From a virus, in the IMG/VR virus record IMGVR_UViG_3300005613_000053, positions 1 through 64,000 of that record: 64,000 nt of DNA. One strand, 5' to 3'. Positions 42,141-50,408 of the stretch are shown here, one piece after another. A program made the translations under genes and the position numbers. Positions within the stretch are counted from its first letter, which is position 1; the number at the start of each line of letters is the position of its first letter. Below the pieces are notes generated by a model that worked only from the letters and a program-made list of their open reading frames with translations, had not been told where the DNA came from and did no database searches.

Positions 42141-42892
42141 TACGCCTCCTCTTCCGAAAGCCCCGCATCTTCCTCCATCTTCGCCAAACGAGTATAATCA
42201 CATATATTACGAATATGACTCATAAATTCATCCCTAGAATAATCCAACTTCATTCGATTACACGCCACACAACAAGGAACCACATTATCAAGAGTATATC
42301 CTAGAGAGCTATCGACTCTGTCTAATCCGTTATAAACATACTCAGAATGCTCAGACTTTGACCTAATAACCGTAGAGGGCTCAACTCCACAATAGTGACA
42401 CCTCATTTTTGTCATAACTTTAAAGTCATCCAATGAAATATTAAAATCCAGACCCTTTCTCTTTGCCCTCGCTTTATATCTAAATTTATAAAGAATCGAC
42501 AACCCTGCCTCTCCTTTTTTTAACCTATATGTCCTTAAGCATCCACAACTTTTTGTATGCCCACTTAAAAGATAACTCCCAGCAACAACAATATATTTCC
42601 CACAATCACACAAACAATCGAACATTGATTTATTAGTAAACTTCGCCACTCCAGAAACAGTCAGTCTACCAAACTTCTGCCCTATAAGATTCAGCCTTAC
42701 TTTCCTACCACGCTCCTTATTCAAACACCCACAACTCTTTACCTTGCCCTGAGTCACATTTTGTTTTAGAATTTCTTTCTCCGTCCCACAATCACAGACG
42801 AACACCCACTTACCATTAGGACCATTCCCAATACCACGAATAGCCTTCAATTTACCAAATCTTTGCCCTGTAATATCTATAACAACACCCAT
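42140..42892 (-). CDS. HNH endonuclease with two Cys modules
   Basis: 250 residues. Two Cys modules (WVFVCDCGTEKE...SCGCL and FDCLCDCGKYIV...SCGCL) are followed by an HNH domain with CHYCGVEPS, YVYNGLDRVDSSLGYT, CCVACNRMK. It is the same family as the endonucleases at 10505-11170 and 11988-12800, with the modules first and the HNH last. It overlaps the next gene by one base. No shared start is evident. Confidence 0.85.
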   Translation of the reverse strand: MGVVIDITGQRFGKLKAIRGIGNGPNGKWVFVCDCGTEKEILKQNVTQGKVKSCGCLNKERGRKVRLNLIGQKFGRLTVSGVAKFTNKSMFDCLCDCGKYIVVAGSYLLSGHTKSCGCLRTYRLKKGEAGLSILYKFRYKARAKRKGLDFNISLDDFKVMTKMRCHYCGVEPSTVIRSKSEHSEYVYNGLDRVDSSLGYTLDNVVPCCVACNRMKLDYSRDEFMSHIRNICDYTRLAKMEEDAGLSEEEA

Positions 42893-42894
42893 TT

Positions 42895-43386
42895 CTATTC
42901 CTCAACAATACTCATAAATTTACTAATTCTATCTTGAGCTTCAACCTCATCCATATCTCTTAATAATTCAATAAACTTCTCCATTAACTTTAAAGCTGTA
43001 TAATACTGAAGAGGAGCTCCTCTTGTCTCTGCCAGATGGTCCAGGGCAATCCTCTTCGACATCACAGGATTTGAAGTATGTTCCATCTCCACCTCAACAC
43101 CCATAGCCAATTCAGTCTCGTCAACATCCTCATCAGAGATACCCTTATCATCAGCCCTGCCATGAAACAGAAAGTCACAAGCCAGCGCAGCCAGCCTGTA
43201 AGCAGCAGCCTCAGCAGCATGCTTATCTACACCCTCATCCTCGGCCCAGCCATGAAAGTCAGCATCACTCGGAGCATGATTATCCTTGAGATACTCAGCG
43301 ACCCTCTTCATCATCGGGTCCATACCAAGGTCATTCTCAAGAGCAAACCTTGCTGTAAGCCTCGCAACTATACTTCTTTCATTCAT
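42895..43386 (-). CDS. DUF5661-like protein
   Basis: 163 residues. The sequence DEDVDETELAMGVEVEMEHT then SKRIALDHLAETRGAPLQYY matches the pattern of the DUF5661 family (EHT...IALDHLAE...YY). The N-terminus NERSIVARLTARFALE is a weak leader. Widespread in phages, no known activity; the His/Glu cluster may bind metal. Confidence 0.75.
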   Translation of the reverse strand: MNERSIVARLTARFALENDLGMDPMMKRVAEYLKDNHAPSDADFHGWAEDEGVDKHAAEAAAYRLAALACDFLFHGRADDKGISDEDVDETELAMGVEVEMEHTSNPVMSKRIALDHLAETRGAPLQYYTALKLMEKFIELLRDMDEVEAQDRISKFMSIVEE

Positions 43387-43393
43387 AACAACC

Positions 43394-43660
43394 TCAATGC
43401 TGTTCGATATAATATTCTACCGGCTTCCCATCAGGCGGAGCACCAATATTATTAATCGTAATCGACGTAACCCATTTACCACACTCATCAAGAGCAATTC
43501 CTACCGACGAAGCAGCGTTCAACTCATTCAAGGTCGGAGACACAATGTTATTCGTATCTACTGTCCCAACAGTCAACGAATCGAAGTCTACGGACACCTG
43601 AGCCATAACTGGCATAGCCTCCATCAGCATCATCGCTACTATGTAAATCAGTTTCTTCAT
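43394..43660 (-). CDS. Small secreted protein
   Basis: 88 residues with a signal peptide (KKLIYIVAMMLMEAMPVMA, cleavage after A expected). The mature part is small and polar, with one Cys. First of a run of genes encoding signal-like N-termini. The function is unknown. Confidence 0.7.
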   Translation of the reverse strand: MKKLIYIVAMMLMEAMPVMAQVSVDFDSLTVGTVDTNNIVSPTLNELNAASSVGIALDECGKWVTSITINNIGAPPDGKPVEYYIEQH

Positions 43661-44112
43661 TACTCCTCCTGATTAAACCAGTCATCCTGATACATCTCCA
43701 CGCTCGGCCCGAACACTGTAAAGAACTGCACCCGGTTCGTAGCAGGGACTCCAGCATAATCAAGCAAACTCTCATCCAATCTCATAAAACAGAACTTTCC
43801 ATCATTCCTCTGTCTTACAGGGTAATTCCACTTGGATAACCCATGCTTGTCCGGCTCCTTTTCTCCTGTCTTTGCGTTCTCTCCAATTATCGGAAGGAAA
43901 CCCGAAGTATTGATATAATTCAAAGCGTTAGTCGCTGTAGCTCCCTGATTCGCCTCCCAGACGTAATACTGGCCATTCGTATATGCCGGAGCACCTGACT
44001 CTAAAGCCACCACCTCAGCCGACGACGCTTCGGGCTTATCAACAACTTCATTCACTACCACCGCACCCGTTATCAGACCGGCAGTCGCTATACCTGCTAC
44101 TAATTTCTTCAT
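43660..44112 (-). CDS. Secreted or membrane-anchored protein
   Basis: 150 residues. N-terminal hydrophobic helix KKLVAGIATAGLITGAVVV acts as signal or anchor. The body has QYYVWEANQGATATNALNYI and Trp-containing strands. It overlaps its neighbours by a few bases. It may be a small fibre-associated or surface protein. Confidence 0.65.
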   Translation of the reverse strand: MKKLVAGIATAGLITGAVVVNEVVDKPEASSAEVVALESGAPAYTNGQYYVWEANQGATATNALNYINTSGFLPIIGENAKTGEKEPDKHGLSKWNYPVRQRNDGKFCFMRLDESLLDYAGVPATNRVQFFTVFGPSVEMYQDDWFNQEE

Positions 44113-45560
44113 TTCAACGGCCTTTCTGTTTTGTACGGATGACTAACCGGAAGGTTAGCTACCAAGTCATATTTCCATGCCAGATACCCCTCTATCTTCT
44201 GTCTCACTGCTTCCGTCACAATTCCAACGATAATAGTCTCACAGGTATTACCACCTATGGTAAGGAACTGCGACCTCGCACCCATGATACGGAAATCCTG
44301 CGTAAGCCCCATCTTCACCGTATAAGCATTATTCGTCTGGAATGTTCCATCAATATAACCATTAGCCTCGCCAAGACCATTAAAGTCAAAGTTCAGATTG
44401 TAAATCGAAGGCCCATTCTTCGCAGTATCGGAGAAGTCAGTAGTTCCTGCCCCACCAAGACCTGTCTTGACTATGCGACCCCGGAAATACGACAGGCTAT
44501 TGGCTGCGAACTGCCAATCAAAGTTCGGGGTGGCATTCATAGAGAACGCACTGGATGCTGTATTGTCTACGCCTGTCTCCCACTCCCATACCTGAAATAC
44601 TGCTATATCCCCACTCGAAGGGACGGAGAACCCAGTCGCCACCATTGAGTCATCCTCTCCGAAAGCCTGCGTGTACTCTAAAGCGTTCAGGTCGTTTATA
44701 GAACGCTTCCACAAATCCGGTGTTCCAATTCCGCTTACAGCATCGTACCCGTTTCCGCTCTTGTCGTCCATCTGGATAACAGCATCGCCCGCTATTGTCA
44801 AAGTCGAGATGTCACTGGCATCCCACCATCCCAGTAGATTAGTTCCCAGCTCAGCGGGAGTCCACCAGTTGCTGTTGTCTATCAGATTATTCACCGGCCC
44901 AGTTACAGTTTTGACCAACTGCTTGCCTCCAACAATGACCCTCTTGCCTCCAACACCAACCCTATACGTGATATCATCCGTCTGCGCCTCATTGCCGAAT
45001 ATCTGAATCTCGGTGAGGTGAGGCCCAGAGTTAGTAGTGTTGCTCAAAGGATTTGTCACCCGCATCCGGAAAGCGTTGTATGCGTTTGTGGCAAGAAAGT
45101 CGGAATTGTATGTATCAGAACGCCATTGATAAATTCTGAAATCCGCCCACACCAAAACAGGCGTACTAAAGGACTGGATTGCGTCCCATGTCCCGTTCGT
45201 CCCGTCGGTGGTGTCATTCGAGCCCTCGAACACGAAGTTCGTCCAGTTTCTATAGGTAGCATCTTGCGGCATTGTCAGAGTAAAGGCAGTAGGAACATAG
45301 CGCTTCGGCATGCTATAGAGACCGACCAGCGCCTCTATACCATTTGGGCTGCTAGACCCCCATGTTGCCTTTGTACTGGTGTTGTTGTCCCACATGTTAG
45401 TGGTGACATGGAAAGGCCCTCCGATGTTGCCGAATGGGGTTCCACCACCCACATCGAACAGGTCATTGGTATTGTCCAAGGCAGAAGGCCAAACACGCCC
45501 CTGCCCGAAAGCACAGGTCGCCATAACCAATAGACATATTGTAAGTATCAGCTTTTTCAC
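44109..45560 (-). CDS. Lectin-like fibre protein with signal peptide
   Basis: 483 residues. Signal peptide KKLILTICLLVMATCAFG. Residues 40-180 resemble a discoidin-like beta sandwich (WDNNTSTKATWGSS, NAFRMRVTNPL). Residues 230-460 resemble a LamG-type sandwich, with GWWDASDISTLTI and DDKSGNGYDAV. The ending EGYLAWKYDLVANLP is one I recall from fibre and secreted proteins. A sugar-binding adhesin is likely. A Sec signal on a phage fibre is unusual. Confidence 0.75.
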   Translation of the reverse strand: MKKLILTICLLVMATCAFGQGRVWPSALDNTNDLFDVGGGTPFGNIGGPFHVTTNMWDNNTSTKATWGSSSPNGIEALVGLYSMPKRYVPTAFTLTMPQDATYRNWTNFVFEGSNDTTDGTNGTWDAIQSFSTPVLVWADFRIYQWRSDTYNSDFLATNAYNAFRMRVTNPLSNTTNSGPHLTEIQIFGNEAQTDDITYRVGVGGKRVIVGGKQLVKTVTGPVNNLIDNSNWWTPAELGTNLLGWWDASDISTLTIAGDAVIQMDDKSGNGYDAVSGIGTPDLWKRSINDLNALEYTQAFGEDDSMVATGFSVPSSGDIAVFQVWEWETGVDNTASSAFSMNATPNFDWQFAANSLSYFRGRIVKTGLGGAGTTDFSDTAKNGPSIYNLNFDFNGLGEANGYIDGTFQTNNAYTVKMGLTQDFRIMGARSQFLTIGGNTCETIIVGIVTEAVRQKIEGYLAWKYDLVANLPVSHPYKTERPLK

Positions 45561-47050
45561 TTTTTGTACTCCAGCCAGTTAGACAAATCAACAGTCTGGC
45601 CAGAGCTAAATGTGGCACGACCCCACACGGTCTTATTCGTACCATGAAGTGAGAATCCGCCATATTCCCCAACCCTACTTATACCAGCATCATCATCCAC
45701 GTTGCTACTCAGGTCATCCTCGAATGTCAAATCATTAGAATTGATAGACTCTATTCGAGCATACTCAGTACTATCACCATCGTAAATAACAACCAAGTCA
45801 TTCGCAGAGAAACTACTTGCATCATCCACAGTTATAGTATTTGTCGGAGCAGTCACAGCACCATTGACAAGCACCTGTACCAAACTAACATCTGCTCTCC
45901 AAAGAGCATCCTCTCCATGCCTGTCAGACTCGACATACCATGTCACTGTAGCCGTAGCATCGAAAGGATTATTATTCGTATTAGAAACCCATATCCTTCC
46001 CCTTGTAAGAGCAAAGGCATCATGAGCCAGATTAGTATGTGCCCAGTCCTCTGACGAACTTGCAGAAAATGCAATCGACTCCTGACTCGTATTAATCACA
46101 TCTAAAGCAGACTCTGTAGCAATAGTCTCTCCGTCCCACAGAATATCTGAACCATCACTGCTCAGCGCAACATCTCCTATAAACAGAGAATTAGTAGAAA
46201 CCCTAACGGTATGGAAATACCCCGTCCTTACCGGATTAAGAGCACTACCAAAATCAAAAGCATTGCTTGACGTAGGAGCCCAGTTCCCATCATAAGCCAC
46301 ATTAGCCACACTGATGATATTAGTGCTCGGTAAGTTATCTATATAATTTACCATCGTCTGCCAGTTGACTATCTCGGTAGCATTAGTAGCATCATGAGAA
46401 GTAAATGCCCTAGCCAGAGACGTGTCACCTGTCACAACGTTGATGGCGTAATCTGCCGTACCGAGACGGACGTCTCTTTCCGTTCCGATACCGCCATAAA
46501 GGAATCGTCCTGCACCATATGTACTCTGTGCCAACCAAACTTCCTTTGAATTGTCTGATTCAGTCTCTTTTGAATAAAGCCCCGTTGCCCCGTTACCCTG
46601 TGCTAAATAAGTATTTACAAAAGGCCAGCCAACACCCGCTCGCCTCGCTATAAACTCTCCGGCTGCGCCTGTGCCATTTGTCGTTGCAAGTTTGGACTCC
46701 CACCTATAATCGCCACTTCCTATCGCCTCAAACAGGACGCCGTCTTGTGTGAACTTAAGAGTGGTCGTGTTCGTTGCAGGCGGAGTCGTCGGTATTCCAG
46801 CCACATAATTCGTCATCGTATTCCAGTTCACTACCTCTGTGCCTGCCGTGGCATCCGTCACGACATACAAATTTGTAAACCATGCAACCGAATTAGTATT
46901 TGCCAATAACACATACCTCAAATCAGCATCTGCAATTTCTTCTCCGGTGCCAACATCAACAAGGCCCTTAATCGGACCAGCGAATGTCACAACAGCCGTC
47001 ACCAAAATCGTAAAAGCGACGACCCAAAATGTATTCTTATGCTTTTTCAC
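45557..47050 (-). CDS. Fibre-like protein with signal peptide and repeats
   Basis: 497 residues, signal peptide KKHKNTFWVVAFTILVTAV. There are two internal copies of a unit, TDATAGTEVVNWNTMTNYV and SHDATNATEIVNWQTMVNY. Gly/Ser/Asn-rich beta regions are typical of trimeric fibres. It overlaps the lectin gene by 4 bases. It may be exported, or the N-terminus may anchor it to a membrane. Confidence 0.75.
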   Translation of the reverse strand: MKKHKNTFWVVAFTILVTAVVTFAGPIKGLVDVGTGEEIADADLRYVLLANTNSVAWFTNLYVVTDATAGTEVVNWNTMTNYVAGIPTTPPATNTTTLKFTQDGVLFEAIGSGDYRWESKLATTNGTGAAGEFIARRAGVGWPFVNTYLAQGNGATGLYSKETESDNSKEVWLAQSTYGAGRFLYGGIGTERDVRLGTADYAINVVTGDTSLARAFTSHDATNATEIVNWQTMVNYIDNLPSTNIISVANVAYDGNWAPTSSNAFDFGSALNPVRTGYFHTVRVSTNSLFIGDVALSSDGSDILWDGETIATESALDVINTSQESIAFSASSSEDWAHTNLAHDAFALTRGRIWVSNTNNNPFDATATVTWYVESDRHGEDALWRADVSLVQVLVNGAVTAPTNTITVDDASSFSANDLVVIYDGDSTEYARIESINSNDLTFEDDLSSNVDDDAGISRVGEYGGFSLHGTNKTVWGRATFSSGQTVDLSNWLEYKK

Positions 47051-47062
47051 GTCATCCTCCTT

Positions 47063-47422
47063 TTACCAACTGGTAACAACCACCCATCTAACCCATGTGT
47101 CTGTTGCCACGCACCAGTACAAATATGTCCCATCCGTCGCCCAAGTTCCCTGCGTCCCAGTATCACTAGGACCACTTGGCACCGCAACCGGAGTTGCCGG
47201 CACACCACTACCCGTAGATGGGTCCGGCACCGTCCCTGTAAACGACATATAGTTCAGACTATCAGCCGAACCAAGCCAGTCGTAAAGTGCCTTATTATCA
47301 TACTCACTACCATTGACAGTAGTAAGAATCTGTCCATCAAACTTGCCAAGAGTATCACCAACCTGGAGCGTCTGATTGAGAGGCGTCAGGTCAAACTCAC
47401 TTGTTACAGTATAAACCTGCAT
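47063..47422 (-). CDS. Fibre-tip or virion surface protein
   Basis: 119 residues without a signal. The ending GTWATDGTYLYWCVATDTW is a motif typical of phage surface proteins of the fibre type. The sequence before it is Pro/Ser/Gly-rich. It precedes the four MKK-type genes and may be a virion surface partner. Confidence 0.7.
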   Translation of the reverse strand: MQVYTVTSEFDLTPLNQTLQVGDTLGKFDGQILTTVNGSEYDNKALYDWLGSADSLNYMSFTGTVPDPSTGSGVPATPVAVPSGPSDTGTQGTWATDGTYLYWCVATDTWVRWVVVTSW

Positions 47423-47425
47423 GAT

Positions 47426-47824
47426 TTATGCCCCCTTGATATTATCGTTTCCAGCCAGTCTTTCCCTATCAGCCAAGTCATCAGGCTGCTCAGTCTCCTG
47501 GACAGTATGCGTACCAGATATATACTCATCTGTTACTGCTTCAACCCTGGTACTTTCTACAGTCGGAGCCAGGACAACCTGGTCTGAAACCGTATTTCTA
47601 CCCAGTTTAACAACCCTAGTCCTATTCATCTCTACCGGACCAGCAGCTTCTCCATCAAAAGCAGGTGTTCCCTGAGGAATACGACTATCACGCTCCCAGT
47701 TCATATCACCTTCCCTTGAAGAAGCCTTACCCGGGTACCACTCACTACGATTAGCTTGAGCCACAGACTGCTGCTGCGGGTCAAGGTCATTACTTATATA
47801 TTCAACTCTCTCATTATCGGCCAT
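47426..47824 (-). CDS. Polar hypothetical protein
   Basis: 132 residues from ATG 47824 (AGGAGG, 6 bases). Acidic, polar, with NDLDPQQQSVAQANRSEWYP and a Thr/Glu-rich end. It resembles other small polar genes in this window and may be a minor head protein. Confidence 0.6.
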   Translation of the reverse strand: MADNERVEYISNDLDPQQQSVAQANRSEWYPGKASSREGDMNWERDSRIPQGTPAFDGEAAGPVEMNRTRVVKLGRNTVSDQVVLAPTVESTRVEAVTDEYISGTHTVQETEQPDDLADRERLAGNDNIKGA

Positions 47825-47834
47825 CACACACCTC

Positions 47835-48089
47835 CTATTCAAAAACGTCCATAGCCTTAGCTATATCGGCCAAATACGGAGCAACAGCCTCATCCAAAAG
47901 CGACCTTACTTCGTCTTTTGCCGCTTTCTGCGGGACATTGTCCGTCTCAATCTTATCCAGATTGTCATTTATAATCTTCACCGCCGCTATCATAGTATCA
48001 ATGGCTTGGTCAACCATCTCTAAAGCGGTATCCTCAGTTTCCGTCTCCGCAACCCTACTAGCCATCGCTGCAATCCTCTCACTATTCAT
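47835..48089 (-). CDS. Helical protein with weak leader
   Basis: 84 residues from ATG 48089 (GGAGG, 5 bases): MNSERIAAMASRVAETETED. The remainder is acidic helix (VDQAIDTMIAAVKIINDNL). The function is unknown. Confidence 0.65.
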   Translation of the reverse strand: MNSERIAAMASRVAETETEDTALEMVDQAIDTMIAAVKIINDNLDKIETDNVPQKAAKDEVRSLLDEAVAPYLADIAKAMDVFE

Positions 48090-48125
48090 AACTTCCTCCA
48101 TCTATAAAAAAATATTCAAAAATTC

Positions 48126-49601
48126 TCAAACACCCCCGAACTCATCCAATAACAACTTTCTCGCCTCGTCCTTCGACATAACCTCTCCCCTGGCAGCATA
48201 ATCATCCATCTTATCCATCAAAAACTGAACTGCCTCTCCCACCTCCGGCCCAGACCCTATACCCAAAATATCCTTTATTTCATTACCATTCAGAGGTGCC
48301 TTAACCTCTATAGGTACCTTCCTGGCATCCTCAATCATCTCTCTTAACCTCGGAATCTCATTTTCCGGAGGTAAATTCCCCAAAGCATCTGCCTCAGCCA
48401 GGTCCAAAACAGCATCGACTGTCTCTTCTCCAACATTTCTTACAAATTTCCTCAGAGCTTTTTTCCCAACTTCTCCCCTCGATAAGTCATGAGGCCTCAT
48501 ATGGTTTTCTACCATTCGGCGTACTTTTTTCACCGTCGAGCGGTCAAACTTCAACCTTCTCATGATAGCCTCTGCTATCTCGCCTCCAACCTTCTCATGC
48601 CCTATAAACCTTATTAAATCACCCATAACATTCTGCGTTGCCGGCTTCCCAACATCATGAAGAAGTGCAGCCATCTGACTCTCCACACCAGCCTTAGCAT
48701 TCTTCAACACCAAAAGCGTATGCCTCAATACATCACCCTCCTGGTGAATACCTCTCGATTTATCCTGCTGTGTCCCAGATAAAGCCTGTATTTCAGGCAT
48801 TACATACCTCAATAACCCCAAAGCCTTCATAAACCTGACAGCCTTACCCAACTTCCCCAGCTTCATAATCTTAATCAACTCATCCCTTACACGCTCGGCA
48901 GATACTATCTGAATCCTTTTGGAAGTCTTTCTGACATCCTTCATAACCGACATCGGTACATCCCAGCCATACTTTGCCTGAAACCTTACCAATCTCATCA
49001 TTCTCAAAGGGTCATCATTCAATATCTTGACAAAATCAACTCCCGGGTGACCCCTCAAAACACCTTTCTTAATATCCTGAACACTCGTCCCTGTTAAATC
49101 CTTTACTTCTCCACTCGTCAGGTCCTTCATCAGCATATTAACAGTGAAGTCTCTTCTCTCCACATCTTGTCCCAAATCACCATACTCGGTTAGCCTCTGC
49201 CTACTCTCCTCATCAGGGAAAGATTCACTCTGAGTATCAGCTACCTCTATCTCTGCTCCTCTGGTCCCATAATCCTCACCCTCATATGTGATATCTTCCT
49301 TAAAAGACACTACCCATATCGGATAATTCCTCATCTGCCTGGGTCTACTCACCTGCCCCGGGAAAGCCCTATAAATAGCCTTCGTCAACTTCTGGGCCCC
49401 ATCCCTCATCTCTACCACCATGTCAAGGTCCTTAGCCGGCAATCCCAACACCTCATCCCTGACATAACCCCCAGCAGCAAAAACCTTATTAGCAAAAGGC
49501 GTCCCCTTCAGGAACGCCCTCATAAGCCTCTCAACTTCCTTCTCCTGCGGAGAAGAAATCAGCTCCTTCGCTACCCTGATAATCTCAACTGCCAAATCCA
49601 T
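48126..49601 (-). CDS. CCA-adding tRNA nucleotidyltransferase with HD domain and leader
   Basis: 491 residues. N-terminal leader DLAVEIIRVAKELISS (residues 2-17). The nucleotidyltransferase core then has AAGGYVRDEVLGL (GG at 44-45), DLD at 58-60 and ERRDFTVNML (148-157). The RNA-binding region is followed by an HD domain with ALLHDVGKP (HD at 315-316). This enzyme adds or repairs the CCA end of tRNA. A capsid-type leader on it suggests it may be packed and injected. The HD domain could remove phosphates or repair ends. Confidence 0.85.
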   Translation of the reverse strand: MDLAVEIIRVAKELISSPQEKEVERLMRAFLKGTPFANKVFAAGGYVRDEVLGLPAKDLDMVVEMRDGAQKLTKAIYRAFPGQVSRPRQMRNYPIWVVSFKEDITYEGEDYGTRGAEIEVADTQSESFPDEESRQRLTEYGDLGQDVERRDFTVNMLMKDLTSGEVKDLTGTSVQDIKKGVLRGHPGVDFVKILNDDPLRMMRLVRFQAKYGWDVPMSVMKDVRKTSKRIQIVSAERVRDELIKIMKLGKLGKAVRFMKALGLLRYVMPEIQALSGTQQDKSRGIHQEGDVLRHTLLVLKNAKAGVESQMAALLHDVGKPATQNVMGDLIRFIGHEKVGGEIAEAIMRRLKFDRSTVKKVRRMVENHMRPHDLSRGEVGKKALRKFVRNVGEETVDAVLDLAEADALGNLPPENEIPRLREMIEDARKVPIEVKAPLNGNEIKDILGIGSGPEVGEAVQFLMDKMDDYAARGEVMSKDEARKLLLDEFGGV

Positions 49602-49602
49602 C

Positions 49603-49821
49603 TCACTCTGAATCCTTCTTTTGGTCCTTAGTGAGCCTTTTATCGCGATAACGCTCTTTTACGTCATCCCTTGGAGGCTTCTTATGAGGCTCACGGTCAC
49701 GACCCTTCGATGTTCCACCAGTATCCTGCATAAGGTCCTTATCTTTTCTCTGGACCTGTAAACCCCTCTTGGCGACTATCTCAGTCATCGCAACCCTCGA
49801 AACTATACCTTCATAATCCAT
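49603..49821 (-). CDS. Small basic protein with leader-like start
   Basis: 72 residues: DYEGIVSRVAMTEIVAKRG, then a Lys/Asp/Arg-rich disordered part (DREPHKKPPRDDVKERYRDK). It may bind DNA. Overlaps the upstream gene's end by one base. Confidence 0.6.
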   Translation of the reverse strand: MDYEGIVSRVAMTEIVAKRGLQVQRKDKDLMQDTGGTSKGRDREPHKKPPRDDVKERYRDKRLTKDQKKDSE

Positions 49822-50405
49822 TACGCCTCCAATATATCAAGCGCCACCCTGTCAGCAATCTCCTCTTCAGAAGCCTTCTTCTGTCTGGCCGGCTTAGCAT
49901 TCACCAGGGTATCAACCATTCCCATCATCTTATCAATCAATCCCATTACCTCAGAGACCTCAACCTTTCCATCACCCTTGATAACCTCTACCTCTTTAAC
50001 CAGGCCATCAACAATTCCCTCAAGGCCTTTGCTTTCCTCATCATCAGACATTCCATCCTCTACAGCCTCTTCCTTTTCCTCATCCTTCTTCTCAAACTGC
50101 GGAGGTATCTTACCCTTCTCAGGCTTTTTAGATTTCTTGTCATCCTTTTCTACAGCCTCGTCCTTCTCCTCGTCCTTCTTTTCAAACTGAGGAGGAACCT
50201 TACCCTTAGCAGGTTTCTTGGACTTCTTATCATCCTTTGTACCCTTGGACTTCTTGTCGTCTTTCTTATCATCATTTTTCTTGGACTTAACCTTATCCTT
50301 CACCTTCTCGACGACTTTCTTCTTATCCTGAGCCGACAACTTTGCAAACCTCTCAAAGACTCCGTGTGTAACCACAGACGCCACAATCATTCTATTCAAA
50401 CTCAT
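49821..50405 (-). CDS. Highly charged protein next to portal
   Basis: 194 residues. N-terminus SLNRMIVASVVTHGVFERF, then a Lys/Asp/Glu region with two copies of KGKxPPQFEKKDEEKxEAVE. The end is helical with EEEIADRVALDILEA, a leader-like motif placed at the C-terminus. It may be a core or internal head protein. The placement next to the portal supports a head role. Confidence 0.65.
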   Translation of the reverse strand: MSLNRMIVASVVTHGVFERFAKLSAQDKKKVVEKVKDKVKSKKNDDKKDDKKSKGTKDDKKSKKPAKGKVPPQFEKKDEEKDEAVEKDDKKSKKPEKGKIPPQFEKKDEEKEEAVEDGMSDDEESKGLEGIVDGLVKEVEVIKGDGKVEVSEVMGLIDKMMGMVDTLVNAKPARQKKASEEEIADRVALDILEA

Positions 50406-50408
50406 TTT

